From: Candidatus Aminicenantota bacterium
GTDB lineage: Bacteria; Acidobacteriota; Aminicenantia; UBA2199
NCBI GenBank assembly: GCA_020355945.1
Contig: CP070627.1
Coordinates: 4,783,047 to 4,810,198 of the forward strand
DNA: 27,152 nucleotides
Reading direction: 5' to 3'
This document shows, in pieces, positions 8,186 to 17,316 of this stretch (within the stretch, counting starts at the first letter, position 1; each line of letters begins with the position of its first letter). The translations under genes were made by a program, and so were the position numbers. The notes under the pieces were generated by a model that searched no databases, was not told the DNA's origin, and saw nothing but the letters and a program-made list of their open reading frames with translations.

Positions 8186-10639
8186 TTAACTTTTAAACTT
8201 GACATGTGTTCGCGTGAGATACATGGTTCGCTTTTTCTCCGGATCGATGATTTTGTATATTTTGGCAAATCGCTCCTGACCCTGTTTGGTATAATCGATT
8301 TTCAATATTAACCGGTTATCCGAATAAGATGCGAAATCAGTGTCACCCAGGTGCCTGGCAATCTCATCAATATACCGCGGAATGTCCTTTACAATAATTT
8401 CATACCCCATGAAATGAATATCCCTGGATAAAGGCGGGGAATCATTGCACTCAAGCACGGACTTAAATTTAAACCCTTCGGGACCAGCACTTTGATTTAA
8501 TCGTTCCAGGATTTCCTTTTCTTTAAAAGAGGTATCAATAAATAACTCTACCACTTCTTCCCGGCCAATGGCAAACACCGGAAGCGGGGGAAGCGATGTG
8601 ATCTTCATACGGGGAGTGAAACCTTCACTGCACTTAAAGACAAGCCCTGCTCTCCGGATCAACCGCTCGATGTACTTCATCATGGACAACTGCGAAAAGA
8701 AAATAAAATCACCGGTCTTTTCATAAAAGATTCTTACTTTATTGTAAGTCAGATCCCCTGGCTTCCTGGCTTTTTCCGGTTCTGCGCCCGCTGTTTTGAT
8801 GAATTGTTTTATATCCCGGCTGAGGGGTTTGTCCGGTTTCTTCCACTTCATACCGTAGATACAGCCGTCACACTCCTGGCATTCCCTTTGGGCACAGGAA
8901 GGGGTGGGGATTTCGGAAAGAGCCTTCCGGTATTCCTCCTTCATGTATTCCTTTTTAAAATTAACCTGCAGGAAATCCCAGGGCAGCGGCTCATCAAGAG
9001 AAAACTCACTTAAAAATTCCTCATACACGGAGTTGTTAATCAATCCCGCCCATACAGGAAAGTTAAAATCCGCATCCCAGGCTGAGAAGATTTCACCTCG
9101 TTCAAATGCTTTTAATATCAATTCACCCACTCGATAATCTCCCCGGGCCAGGATGGTTTCCACTACTCCATTATGGGGGACATGAAAATCCAGGTGCAAA
9201 TGCCTGATACCTCTTAAATTTTCTTTAATATACTTAATTTTCTTTTGGATTTCTTTTAGACTTTCTCTTTTGGCCCATTGCAGAGGTGTTTGGGGTTTGG
9301 GCACAAAAGAGGCAAACGAGGTATGAAGTTTTATTTTTTGCCTGGCGGTTTTTGCCATGGCCAGGACCTGGTGAATCAATTGAACGATGCCTTCAATATC
9401 TTCCATGGTTTCAGTGGGAAGCCCCAACATAAAGTACAACTTTATTTTTTGCCACTTGTTGCGTAGGGCCAGGTCCACGGCTTGAAAGATTTCTTCATTG
9501 GTAACGTCTTTATTGATCACGTTTCGCAGCCGCTGCGTCGCTGCTTCCGCCACGATGGTTATCCCGGTGCGTCTAAACATGGCAATAGTGGATAACAGGT
9601 GATGTGAAAGAGTGGATGGCCTTAAAGATGAAAAAGAAAAAGATACACCGGGAACGGCAATCACCTGGGGGATCAATTCCAGGAGCTCGTTCAAATAGGG
9701 GTAATCACCGGCACTTAAGGTAGAAAGAGAAAAGGTTTCAAAACCGGTCTTTTTCAGTCCATTGGTAATATGAGAAAGGTTTTTTTCCAGGGTACCATAC
9801 CGGTAGGGTGCATAATAAGATTTAGCCTGGCAGAAGCGGCAATTTTTCGGACACCCCCTGGCAATTTCCACATTCAGTCGGTCAAAGACCACATTACCCA
9901 AAGGAACAATCACCCGGTCATCCGGGCGGGAACCATTCATGGTCTTTAATACCCGCTTCTTGATTTTCCCGGTGGCCAGGTCCGGTCCGTAAAACCGGCC
10001 CTTTTTTACCGGTGGATACAATGCAGGCACATAAAGGCTTTCGATTTTATCCAGACAGCTTAAAAGGGTTTTCCTGGGGGTTTTCTTTTCTTTGGCTTCA
10101 GTCACTGCTTCAATAATATCCGGGAAAAGGGCTTCGCCGTCTCCAATGCCGAAAACATCAATGAATTCTCTCATGGGCTCGGGATTGACCGCGGAAATCC
10201 CACCGGCGGCAATAAGGGGAAAGGTTTCCCGCCGGTCCCGGGTCCGCAGCGGTATCCCGGCCAAATCAAGAACCTGGACCACATTGGTATAGTTCATCTC
10301 GCTTAGAAGGGAAAAACCAATGATATCAAATTGGTCCAGGGGAATTTTATTCTCCAGGGAAAACAGCGGGACATTGTAGGTTTTAAAGGTCTTTATCGAG
10401 GGCTTCCCCGGTAGGAAACAGCGTTCCGCATTTACCTTCGCCATTTTATCCAGGGTATGATACAGGATAATCAACCCGTAGTGACTCATACCGATTTCAT
10501 ATTTGTCGGGAAAGACAAGACATACATTGATGAAGTCATGAGAAAATTTTTTCCTGGCTGCATTGATTTCTCTCCCGGTATAGACCTGGGGGTTCTCCAG
10601 CTTAAACAGGAATTCGTTTATATTAATATTAGAATTCAT
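8186..10639 (-). CDS. B12-binding-like/radical SAM/DUF2344 fusion protein (TIGR03960-like)
   Basis: This 817-residue three-part protein matches what I know of the TIGR03960 radical SAM family fused to DUF2344. An N-terminal B12-binding-like Rossmann domain (about 35-190) precedes the radical SAM core, whose 4Fe-4S site is CPKNCRFC (C263, C267, C270). A second cysteine group, C582, C587, C590 and C593, could hold another metal cluster. The DUF2344 domain runs from about 632 to 800. The family's reaction is not established; in many genomes it lies beside ribonuclease G and ribosomal-protein genes, so an RNA-modification role has been suspected. Here it overlaps the rodA stop by 11 nt inside the cell-shape operon. 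The start at 10639 lacks a strong ribosome-binding site, consistent with coupling to rodA. Confidence 0.9.
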   Translation of the reverse strand: MNSNININEFLFKLENPQVYTGREINAARKKFSHDFINVCLVFPDKYEIGMSHYGLIILYHTLDKMAKVNAERCFLPGKPSIKTFKTYNVPLFSLENKIPLDQFDIIGFSLLSEMNYTNVVQVLDLAGIPLRTRDRRETFPLIAAGGISAVNPEPMREFIDVFGIGDGEALFPDIIEAVTEAKEKKTPRKTLLSCLDKIESLYVPALYPPVKKGRFYGPDLATGKIKKRVLKTMNGSRPDDRVIVPLGNVVFDRLNVEIARGCPKNCRFCQAKSYYAPYRYGTLEKNLSHITNGLKKTGFETFSLSTLSAGDYPYLNELLELIPQVIAVPGVSFSFSSLRPSTLSHHLLSTIAMFRRTGITIVAEAATQRLRNVINKDVTNEEIFQAVDLALRNKWQKIKLYFMLGLPTETMEDIEGIVQLIHQVLAMAKTARQKIKLHTSFASFVPKPQTPLQWAKRESLKEIQKKIKYIKENLRGIRHLHLDFHVPHNGVVETILARGDYRVGELILKAFERGEIFSAWDADFNFPVWAGLINNSVYEEFLSEFSLDEPLPWDFLQVNFKKEYMKEEYRKALSEIPTPSCAQRECQECDGCIYGMKWKKPDKPLSRDIKQFIKTAGAEPEKARKPGDLTYNKVRIFYEKTGDFIFFSQLSMMKYIERLIRRAGLVFKCSEGFTPRMKITSLPPLPVFAIGREEVVELFIDTSFKEKEILERLNQSAGPEGFKFKSVLECNDSPPLSRDIHFMGYEIIVKDIPRYIDEIARHLGDTDFASYSDNRLILKIDYTKQGQERFAKIYKIIDPEKKRTMYLTRTHVKFKS

Positions 10640-11705
10640 TTAAATACGTGTTAATTTTCATCCTGAAGATCAAGGCTTCGCCGATAAAAAAGGCCAATAA
10701 CGAAGAGCCTCCGTAAGAGACAAAAGGCAGTGGTATTCCCAATACCGGGACAAAACCAATGGCCATAAAGATGTTGATTAAAAATTGAAATAGGATGATG
10801 CCGTTAAAGAGATAAATAAAATAAAACTCTTCATCGGACTCGGTTTGAACGTGGAATTGCCGATAGAATAAGATAAAAAACAACAGGAAAAGAAAACTGA
10901 TTCCTAAAAACCCGAACTCTTCCCCCAGTACGGAAGCGATGAAGTCGGTGTGCCGGGTGGGCAGGAATTTATACTGGGATTGGGTGCCCCGGAGATAGCC
11001 TTTCCCCGTGAGACCACCGGACCCGATGGCAATTTTAGACTGGATGATCTGATACCCGGTGGATTTTTCATATTTTTCCGGGTTTAAATAAGCGATAATG
11101 CGGTCCCGTTGATAGGGTCTTAACACATAATTCCAAATGGTAACCGAGCCTAAAACCAACACCATCAATGAGAAAACAACAATAATCGGCCTTATCCCTT
11201 TCAGGAGGATGGCGGTTATTAAAAACGACACCAGTATAAAGGCGGTTCCCAGGTCCGGCTGCCGGGCGATTAATAGAAACGGGCAGCCAACCAGGACAAC
11301 CAGTTTAAAAAAATCTTTCCAGCGGATGGTTGACATCCTGGTAAGGGTTTTGGCCAGGTAGAGCGCCAGGGGTATTTTGATAAATTCCGACACTTGAATA
11401 TAAAAAAAACCGGTTTTTATCCAGCTTTTGGCCCCGGAAATGATTTCGCCGGCCAGGATTTGCATGGCCAGGATAACGGTCAACATCACATAAAAAGCCA
11501 ATGCAAACTGGAACACTTTTTCTGTTTTAATCCTGAAGATCACAAAAAATGCGATTAATGAGAAAAACAGCCACAGCAGTTGTTTGGCCCAATAGGCTTG
11601 ATTCATGCCGCTGGAGGCGCTGAAGATTAGAATAATCCCGAAGATGGTCAGGCAAACCAGGACGGCAAAGGTGAATTTATCAAAATACTTTAAAACGTCT
11701 TTCAT
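10629..11705 (-). CDS. rodA: Rod-shape SEDS peptidoglycan glycosyltransferase RodA
   Basis: This 358-residue, strongly hydrophobic protein of the FtsW/RodA/SpoVE family has about ten membrane helices. Family landmarks are RQPDLGTAFIL, with the conserved Asp needed for glycan polymerisation, the GSGGLTGKGYLRGTQSQ loop, and the C-terminal GIPLPFVSYGGSSLLAF block. RodA polymerises lipid II into side-wall glycan and works as a pair with the class B PBP encoded 14 nt upstream. The neighbouring mreBCD genes identify it as RodA rather than FtsW. The start is ATG 11705 with only a weak GGA upstream, so translation probably follows that of mrdA. Confidence 0.95.
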   Translation of the reverse strand: MKDVLKYFDKFTFAVLVCLTIFGIILIFSASSGMNQAYWAKQLLWLFFSLIAFFVIFRIKTEKVFQFALAFYVMLTVILAMQILAGEIISGAKSWIKTGFFYIQVSEFIKIPLALYLAKTLTRMSTIRWKDFFKLVVLVGCPFLLIARQPDLGTAFILVSFLITAILLKGIRPIIVVFSLMVLVLGSVTIWNYVLRPYQRDRIIAYLNPEKYEKSTGYQIIQSKIAIGSGGLTGKGYLRGTQSQYKFLPTRHTDFIASVLGEEFGFLGISFLFLLFFILFYRQFHVQTESDEEFYFIYLFNGIILFQFLINIFMAIGFVPVLGIPLPFVSYGGSSLLAFFIGEALIFRMKINTYLNEF

Positions 11706-11719
11706 TGTTCCATGGTTTA

Positions 11720-13519
11720 TTAAAAAATTTCCCGGTAGATTTTTTTAGCCAGGGGAGCGGCCACAGCACCGGCATCGCCGCCATTTTCCACGAATATTAC
11801 CATAGCAATTTCAGGATTATCCTTTGGTGCAAATGAGACAAACCAGGAGTGCGGTTTGAATTGTTTTTGTTTGACCAGTTTGTAGTAATTGGGGTTTTCT
11901 TTGGAAATGATCTGTTGGGTGCCTGTTTTTCCACAGATATCCAGGCCGGGAATTTTAGCGGCCCTGCCGGTACCGCCGTTATTAACCACTTGATACAGCC
12001 CCCGGATAACGATTTCAAAATTTTTTTCATCGATGGGTACGGTTTCAAACCGGGGTTTAAACTCCTTCACCACTTTCCCGTTATTTTCAATCCGTTTTAA
12101 CAGGTGCATGGTTGGCTTTTTCCCTCTTAAGGCAACGGTGCTGATCATTTGCAGCACTTGTACGGGAGTGATGCTTACCATCCCGCCGCCAATGGCCACG
12201 GAGATGGTTTCACCAGGGAACCATTTTTGTTGATAGGTTTCAAGTTTCCAGGCTTTTGTGGGTATAAGACCCTGGTTTTCACCGGGCAGATCGATAGCGG
12301 TTTTGTCTCCCAGTCCAAACCACCGGGCATATTGGGCGATGGTATCCACATCCAATTTTTTCCCCAGTCGATAAAAGAAGACATTGCAGGAATTTTTGAT
12401 AGCGCCCACCAGGTTCAACGCCCCATGACCCGAGGCTTTCCAGCATTGGAATGTACGGTCGTATACTTTAATGGCACCCGGACAATAAGAGATGGTGGCA
12501 GTATCGATGACCTTTTCTTGTAGACCCGCCAGGGCCACCACAATTTTGAATACGGAACCCGGGGAATACTTCCCCTGTATAAATTTATTATGCAGCGGCC
12601 GGTCCGGGTCATTCACCAGGGACAACCATTCCTCCGGGTCCAGCACACCGGAAAAAAACTCCGGGCTAAAATTGGGTTTACTCACCATAGCCAGGATATC
12701 CCCGGTTTTCAACTCCACGATACCCACTATACCGTTGTAATCCTTGAAAAGCTCTTCCACGAATTTTTGCAGCTCAATATTTATGGTAAGGACAACGGTG
12801 CTGCCGATAATAGGTTTTTTTTCTTCAAATATTTCCCTGACTCGTCCCAGGTTATCTTTAGCTACCGTGCGAATGCCTTTGGTTCCCCGGAGAGCCGATT
12901 CATATTGCTTTTCTATGCCACTTTTTCCAATAATGTCGCCCGGTTTATATCCCTTACTTTTTTTTTCTTCCAGCTCTTCTGCGGTTAATTCCGAGATATA
13001 CCCCAATAAATGGGATGCTATTTTTTTATATGGGTAAGCCCGGGCCGGTTCAATTTCTATCCTGAATTCCGGCAGCTCGTCGGAACGGCTTTCAATATAG
13101 ATCGCCTTTCCCCTGGGCAGCTCTTTTTGCAGGGGAATCATAAAGGATCCCGGGTAATGTTTGTATTTCTCAATTTTGGCAATAATATCCTTCTTTTCCA
13201 TACCGGTAATCGAACTGGCGGCATCAATGCTCTTTTCAAGGTCCTGGGTGTCCTCTCTCACTAAAAAAAGCGTGAATTTGAGCTTGTTTTCCGATAGGCG
13301 GTTATAGTCCCGATCCACGATAAGGCCCCGGGGAGCTTTGATCTCAATATCCTTAGTAATATTTCGATTGGCCAGTGCGGTGTAATAATGGTTTTTTAAT
13401 ACCTGGATGCTCCAAAACACAGATAACAGTACCAGGAATAGAACCACAAGAATCGTACGGCCCACGGCGGATATTTTCCTGGTTATTTCTTTGGTTAATT
13501 TCCGTTTTTCAATATACAT
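11720..13519 (-). CDS. mrdA: Penicillin-binding protein 2, peptidoglycan transpeptidase (MrdA)
   Basis: This is a 599-residue class B PBP: a single N-terminal membrane anchor (about residues 20-40), a dimerisation/pedestal domain (about 50-235) and a transpeptidase domain. The active-site triad is complete: SVFK (S322, K325), SCN (377-379) and KTG (531-533). It crosslinks side-wall peptidoglycan with RodA under MreB guidance. I start it at ATG 13519, which has AAGAGG 7 nt upstream; an upstream GTG/TTG-type start at 13552 would add 11 poorly fitting residues and deepen the overlap with mreD. From 13519 it overlaps the mreD stop by 11 nt. Confidence 0.95.
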   Translation of the reverse strand: MYIEKRKLTKEITRKISAVGRTILVVLFLVLLSVFWSIQVLKNHYYTALANRNITKDIEIKAPRGLIVDRDYNRLSENKLKFTLFLVREDTQDLEKSIDAASSITGMEKKDIIAKIEKYKHYPGSFMIPLQKELPRGKAIYIESRSDELPEFRIEIEPARAYPYKKIASHLLGYISELTAEELEEKKSKGYKPGDIIGKSGIEKQYESALRGTKGIRTVAKDNLGRVREIFEEKKPIIGSTVVLTINIELQKFVEELFKDYNGIVGIVELKTGDILAMVSKPNFSPEFFSGVLDPEEWLSLVNDPDRPLHNKFIQGKYSPGSVFKIVVALAGLQEKVIDTATISYCPGAIKVYDRTFQCWKASGHGALNLVGAIKNSCNVFFYRLGKKLDVDTIAQYARWFGLGDKTAIDLPGENQGLIPTKAWKLETYQQKWFPGETISVAIGGGMVSITPVQVLQMISTVALRGKKPTMHLLKRIENNGKVVKEFKPRFETVPIDEKNFEIVIRGLYQVVNNGGTGRAAKIPGLDICGKTGTQQIISKENPNYYKLVKQKQFKPHSWFVSFAPKDNPEIAMVIFVENGGDAGAVAAPLAKKIYREIF

Positions 13520-13982
13520 CGAGGTTCCTCTTGACTGACGGCGGACTAACAATCAATACTCCCACCAGGCCGGTTAGAAAAGGCTGATACAAAATTAAGC
13601 GCAAACTAAAGTTGAAGTCTAAAATAATGATAAAAAATGTATTGGCAACCAGGTTAGATAAGGACAACGAAAGGAATACCAGTAAAAATACAAAAAAATT
13701 ATTCTTCAGGTCAATACGCCAGGACGACTCATGCAGCAAATAAGCCCCAAGAGTCCTGGAAAATCCGAACACTCCCATCACATTCATACTAAAATAATCC
13801 GTAACCAGACCAATAACAGTACCTGCGATGAGGCATTTGATAAAACCGGATTTTACTGAAATGTATACAAGAATTAAATAGAGTAAATCTAAGTTTAATT
13901 TTAATTGGTGGATGTATTTATTAATAATAATTTCCCCCAGTATTAACAGGATAAAAATTAAAACCTTAAACTTTCTATTCAT
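13509..13982 (-). CDS. mreD: Rod-shape-determining membrane protein MreD
   Basis: This 157-residue protein is nearly all hydrophobic, with about five membrane helices; size and position between mreC and mrdA fit MreD, a family with weak sequence conservation. It links MreC to RodA/PBP2 in the elongasome. The gene starts 18 nt after the mreC stop without a clear ribosome-binding site and overlaps mrdA by 11 nt. The assignment rests on hydrophobicity, length and gene order more than on motifs. Confidence 0.88.
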   Translation of the reverse strand: MNRKFKVLIFILLILGEIIINKYIHQLKLNLDLLYLILVYISVKSGFIKCLIAGTVIGLVTDYFSMNVMGVFGFSRTLGAYLLHESSWRIDLKNNFFVFLLVFLSLSLSNLVANTFFIIILDFNFSLRLILYQPFLTGLVGVLIVSPPSVKRNLDVY

Positions 13983-14000
13983 CAGTTGCCGCTTAATACG

Positions 14001-14828
14001 TTAATACGTCAATAGGGCTTGATCGTCATTGGCAATGACGATCAGTTGTTTGATGGGACTCTTGATAAAAAAAGGTTCCACATCGATTTTCTGGGTTAAA
14101 TATTCTTTTTCCACCCCCACCACTTTTCCGATGGGAATACCGGGGAGGAAAACTTTGTCTGTACCCGAGGTGACGATGGTGTCTCCTTTTTTCACCGGTG
14201 CATTTTCAATGAGGTATTTAAAGTGGCAAATGGTGGTGTTATTCCCGGTTAGCAGTCCTTCCAATTTGTTCTCCCGGATATAGGCGCCGGTGCCTCCAAT
14301 AGAACTGGTAATGAGTCGCACTTTGGATGAAAAAAGAGAGATAGGTTCCACGATCTTTCCCACCAATTCCATCCTGGTGTTGAGTACAATCATATTTTTT
14401 ACGATCCCGTCTTTTGAACCTTTATTGATTGAAATACTGGTTAGCGGAAAATTTTTATCAATGGAAATGAGTTCTGCTTTCATAAAGCTGCTGTTTTGGG
14501 ATTTTACTTGTTCCAAAAACTCCTGGTCATTAATCTTTTTTTTTAATAAATAATTTTCATATTTGAGTTGGGTGTATTTTTGTTTTAGATCGCGATATTT
14601 TTTAAAGCTGTCTTTCAGGAACACATAGCGTTTGAGTTGATCTGAAAAAAAATCAACGGTTTTTTGAAACCCGATTTGAAAGGGAGAGACAATTGTACCG
14701 ATAATATTTTGAAACAGTGTTTTTTCATTTTTTAATATTACGTTAGTGGATACCAGTACCAGGTGGAAAAATAGAACCGCCACCAGGATCATGATCTTTC
14801 GTTCGCCAGGTAGATTATTTCCATTCAT
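14001..14828 (-). CDS. mreC: Rod-shape-determining protein MreC
   Basis: This 275-residue protein has one N-terminal membrane helix (about 12-31), a charged coiled coil (about 65-110) and a periplasmic beta-rich domain. The latter contains the family segments INKGSKDGI, VGKIVE, GTGAYIREN-LEGLLTGN, and GDTIVTSGTDKVFLPGIPIGKV. MreC dimers activate PBP2-RodA. The start at 14828 lies 15 nt after the mreB stop; the gap is almost pure A/T with no recognisable ribosome-binding site, so translation initiation is either weak or coupled to mreB. Confidence 0.94.
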   Translation of the reverse strand: MNGNNLPGERKIMILVAVLFFHLVLVSTNVILKNEKTLFQNIIGTIVSPFQIGFQKTVDFFSDQLKRYVFLKDSFKKYRDLKQKYTQLKYENYLLKKKINDQEFLEQVKSQNSSFMKAELISIDKNFPLTSISINKGSKDGIVKNMIVLNTRMELVGKIVEPISLFSSKVRLITSSIGGTGAYIRENKLEGLLTGNNTTICHFKYLIENAPVKKGDTIVTSGTDKVFLPGIPIGKVVGVEKEYLTQKIDVEPFFIKSPIKQLIVIANDDQALLTY

Positions 14829-14843
14829 ATTTTGTATTTATTT

Positions 14844-15875
14844 TTAGTAATTTTGTCCTACTTTTCTGAGTAGGTCGAGGTTATCCAATATTTTCCCGGC
14901 CCCCAGCACAACGGAAGAGAGGGGGTCTTCGCAGATAAATACGGGCAGTGATGTTTCTTCTCTTAGTCGTTTATCCAGGTTCCGTAATAGGGACCCGCCG
15001 CCGGAGAAAATAATGCCGCGGTCCACGATATCGGCTGACAGTTCAGGTGGGGTTTTTTCCAGGGTATTTTTTATCGCTTCCACGATGGTGTGGACCACAC
15101 CTTCCAGGGCCTCGCGGATTTCTGCATCATTTACCGTGATGGTTTTAGGGATTCCATGGGATAAATCCCGACCTTTGATTTCCATTTCCAGGTTCTCATC
15201 CAGGGGGTATGCGGACCCGATTTCCATTTTTATATGTTCCGCGCTGCGTTCACCGATTAACAGGTTATATTTTTTTTTGATATACTGGATAATGGCTTCA
15301 TCCATCTCGTTACTGGCGGTTCGTATGGATTTGGATATCACCACACCGGATAGAGAGATGACAGCCACATCAGTGGTTCCGCCGCCGATATCTACGATCA
15401 TATTACCGCCGGGTTCGGTAATCGGTAATTCAGCGCCGATGGCTGCTGCCATTGCCTGTTCGATGAGAAAAACTTCACTGGCTCTTGCTCTCAGGGCAGC
15501 ATCTTTGACTGCGCGGCGTTCCACCTGGGTAATTTCCGCGGGTACGCCAATAATGATCCTGGGTTTTAGAAAATGACCGCCGCCCCTGGTTTTTCGGATA
15601 AAGTACTCCAACATCTTTTCCGTGATCTCAAAGTCCGCGATCACTCCATCTTTCATGGGTCTGATCGCCGTAATATTAGCAGGGGTTTTTCCCAACATCT
15701 CCTTGGCTACGCTTCCGATTGCCTGGATTTTACCGGTATGCTTTTCAATCGCCACAATGGAGGGCTCCCTGATAACCACTCCTTTTCCTTTGACATATAC
15801 CAATGTATTGGCAGTACCTAAATCAATGGCTAAATCCGCGCTGAAATAATTGTAGAGATTTAAAAAAAACGGCAT
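14844..15875 (-). CDS. mreB: Actin-like cell-shape protein MreB
   Basis: This full-length 343-residue MreB has an intact actin-fold nucleotide site: phosphate 1 IDLGTANTLVYVKGKG near the N-terminus, phosphate 2 VDIGGGTTDVAVIS (about 167-180), and the adenosine motif FSGGGSLLRNLD near residue 290. It polymerises along the inner membrane and positions the MreCD-PBP2-RodA wall machinery. The start has the best ribosome-binding site of the cluster (AAGGAG, about 6 nt before the ATG). It is the first gene of the operon, but I could not pick a convincing promoter in the 161 bases before it, so readthrough from the FecR-like gene is possible. Confidence 0.97.
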   Translation of the reverse strand: MPFFLNLYNYFSADLAIDLGTANTLVYVKGKGVVIREPSIVAIEKHTGKIQAIGSVAKEMLGKTPANITAIRPMKDGVIADFEITEKMLEYFIRKTRGGGHFLKPRIIIGVPAEITQVERRAVKDAALRARASEVFLIEQAMAAAIGAELPITEPGGNMIVDIGGGTTDVAVISLSGVVISKSIRTASNEMDEAIIQYIKKKYNLLIGERSAEHIKMEIGSAYPLDENLEMEIKGRDLSHGIPKTITVNDAEIREALEGVVHTIVEAIKNTLEKTPPELSADIVDRGIIFSGGGSLLRNLDKRLREETSLPVFICEDPLSSVVLGAGKILDNLDLLRKVGQNY

Positions 15876-15909
15876 TACTTATCTCCTTCATGAATTTTTA
15901 TTTCATCTT

Positions 15910-15925
15910 TACCTGTATACCTGTA
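15910..15925. repeat. Perfect tandem octamer upstream of mreB
   Basis: TACCTGTA is repeated twice without a gap, 35-50 bases upstream of the mreB ATG. It could be a regulator-binding site in the mreB leader, but a perfect 16-base tandem could also arise by chance slippage. Confidence 0.35.
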
Positions 15926-16036
15926 CGTTTGACCTCATATATCGCCATATCGGTTTTTCGGCTCAGTTCATCAGCCTTAACCCCATGCTTTTGCCTTTTC
16001 CTTCACATTAAACGTTGTCCTAACGCTTTTCTGCTA

Positions 16037-17251
16037 TTATTCCGCGAAAATGGTTACATACCGTTCTTCAGTGGTTTCGATTCCCTGGGGAGATATAAGC
16101 CGGAAAAAAATTCGTTTAGGACCAATGGTTTTAAAGGAGAGGTAATGAATGAATTCGCCATCCATGTCTATTTTAACCAGGTCATCATTAATATACAACT
16201 GGGCATAAGAGTCTGCCGATCCTTTGATGATAACTAAGTTTCCATTCACGGTAAGGGATTTTATGGCCAAATCCGGTGGTTTTTGCACCTCCTTCTTAGC
16301 CATTAAACTTCCAATCATTTGAATATGACCCATTTTGGACGGCACCCCTTCCACTGGCTCACTGCCTTCAACGTCAATGGGATGTACTTGCCAGTAGAAA
16401 TCTCGCTCATCGAATTGCAGTAAATCCAGGTTGACCCAGCTTTCTGAGGTAGATTTTTCTACTAAAGTATTCTCCTTTAAATTGGAGGAATAGAGTCTGA
16501 ATATATATTGCTTAGCCCCGGGTACATTCTTCCAATTAAATCTTACCACTGAATCCTCCGCTCTTTCTAAAGTAATCACCTGGTCCTCGGGATCTATTTT
16601 TTCAGGTAAAGGTAAAACATTAGAAATTTTAGGCGACTTATTCTCCCTTAACACCAACAATTGATGGGGATTGAGAATAAAATCCTGTTCACCGTTATTA
16701 AAGGTTAAATCCCTGGATTGGGATTTGGAGCCCAAACCGGAATAATTCCATATCTCTACTAAATTCTCCCGGATTTTTATCTTACCCGCATCAGATAATG
16801 TCAGCATGTTTTGGGGTTCCCGGATATAGATCGTGACATTGGCTTTTTTGCCTTTTACCTCATTTTCCCAATAAAATTCACCGGTATAAAAATAGAATTC
16901 CCTGGCTTTGGGTTGGTAATAGAGATATGAATTGGGAAGAACAGTAAAAGATGTAGCAACATAGTAGAACTCGAAAGCAGCGTGGGCATCCGCTTTGAAG
17001 TATATAGGTTCCGAATAGTGCATCTGTTTGATATTCATCCAGTTGGCTGAAGAAAATTCACTACCGTCAGTTGAAATAGGCCTTTTGTCAAAAAATATTT
17101 TGCCATTCCCGGAGATTTTGGTTATCTTAAGTTCGGAAATTTTAACAATTTTTGGATCCAATGGAGACTGAAAATCATTAAATATCACCAGGGAACCGAT
17201 AAAAACCAGGAAAACCACAATTAAAAATAATAAACGTATCTTCTTATTCAT
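16037..17251 (-). CDS. FecR-like membrane-anchored envelope protein
   Basis: This 404-residue protein has one N-terminal membrane segment (about residues 6-24) and a long extracytoplasmic part. Residues about 40-205 look FecR-like: KITKISGNGKIFFDKR, then DAHAAFEFYY, SFTVLPNSYLYY and a segment ending in LNPHQLLVLRENK. Next is a fibronectin-III-like domain (about 225-315; VRFNWKNVPGAKQYIFRLY...FYWQVHPID) and a C-terminal Ig-like beta domain (about 325-404; VNGNLVIIKGSA). This layout is common in surface proteins of several diderm phyla; I do not recognise the specific family. No sigma or TonB partner is adjacent, so a FecR signalling role is not supported. A promoter at 17258-17286 places the likely transcript start at the ATG. 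Confidence 0.7.
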   Translation of the reverse strand: MNKKIRLLFLIVVFLVFIGSLVIFNDFQSPLDPKIVKISELKITKISGNGKIFFDKRPISTDGSEFSSANWMNIKQMHYSEPIYFKADAHAAFEFYYVATSFTVLPNSYLYYQPKAREFYFYTGEFYWENEVKGKKANVTIYIREPQNMLTLSDAGKIKIRENLVEIWNYSGLGSKSQSRDLTFNNGEQDFILNPHQLLVLRENKSPKISNVLPLPEKIDPEDQVITLERAEDSVVRFNWKNVPGAKQYIFRLYSSNLKENTLVEKSTSESWVNLDLLQFDERDFYWQVHPIDVEGSEPVEGVPSKMGHIQMIGSLMAKKEVQKPPDLAIKSLTVNGNLVIIKGSADSYAQLYINDDLVKIDMDGEFIHYLSFKTIGPKRIFFRLISPQGIETTEERYVTIFAE

Positions 17252-17257
17252 GGTTAT

Positions 17258-17286
17258 ATAGTATCAAAAACAACAAAAAAATGCAA
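17258..17286 (-). promoter_or_regulatory. Promoter of the FecR-like gene (leaderless geometry)
   Basis: Read on the - strand: -35 TTGCAT (17286-17281), a 17-base spacer, and -10 TACTAT (17263-17258), then 6 bases to the ATG at 17251. Transcription should start at or next to the ATG, and no ribosome-binding site precedes it. Confidence 0.6.
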
Positions 17287-17316
17287 TGCGATAGCACAAA
17301 TAGGAAAAAAAAAATT

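Noticed and set aside
15013..15576. 187-codon antisense frame opposite mreB
   Set aside because: It is a shadow of the highly conserved mreB frame, with no start signal and no recognisable domain.
16037..17251. Iron-siderophore FecR anti-sigma regulator
   Set aside because: There is no sigma factor or TonB receptor gene nearby and no cytoplasmic regulatory domain; only the extracytoplasmic FecR-like fold plus Fn3/Ig-like domains is supported.
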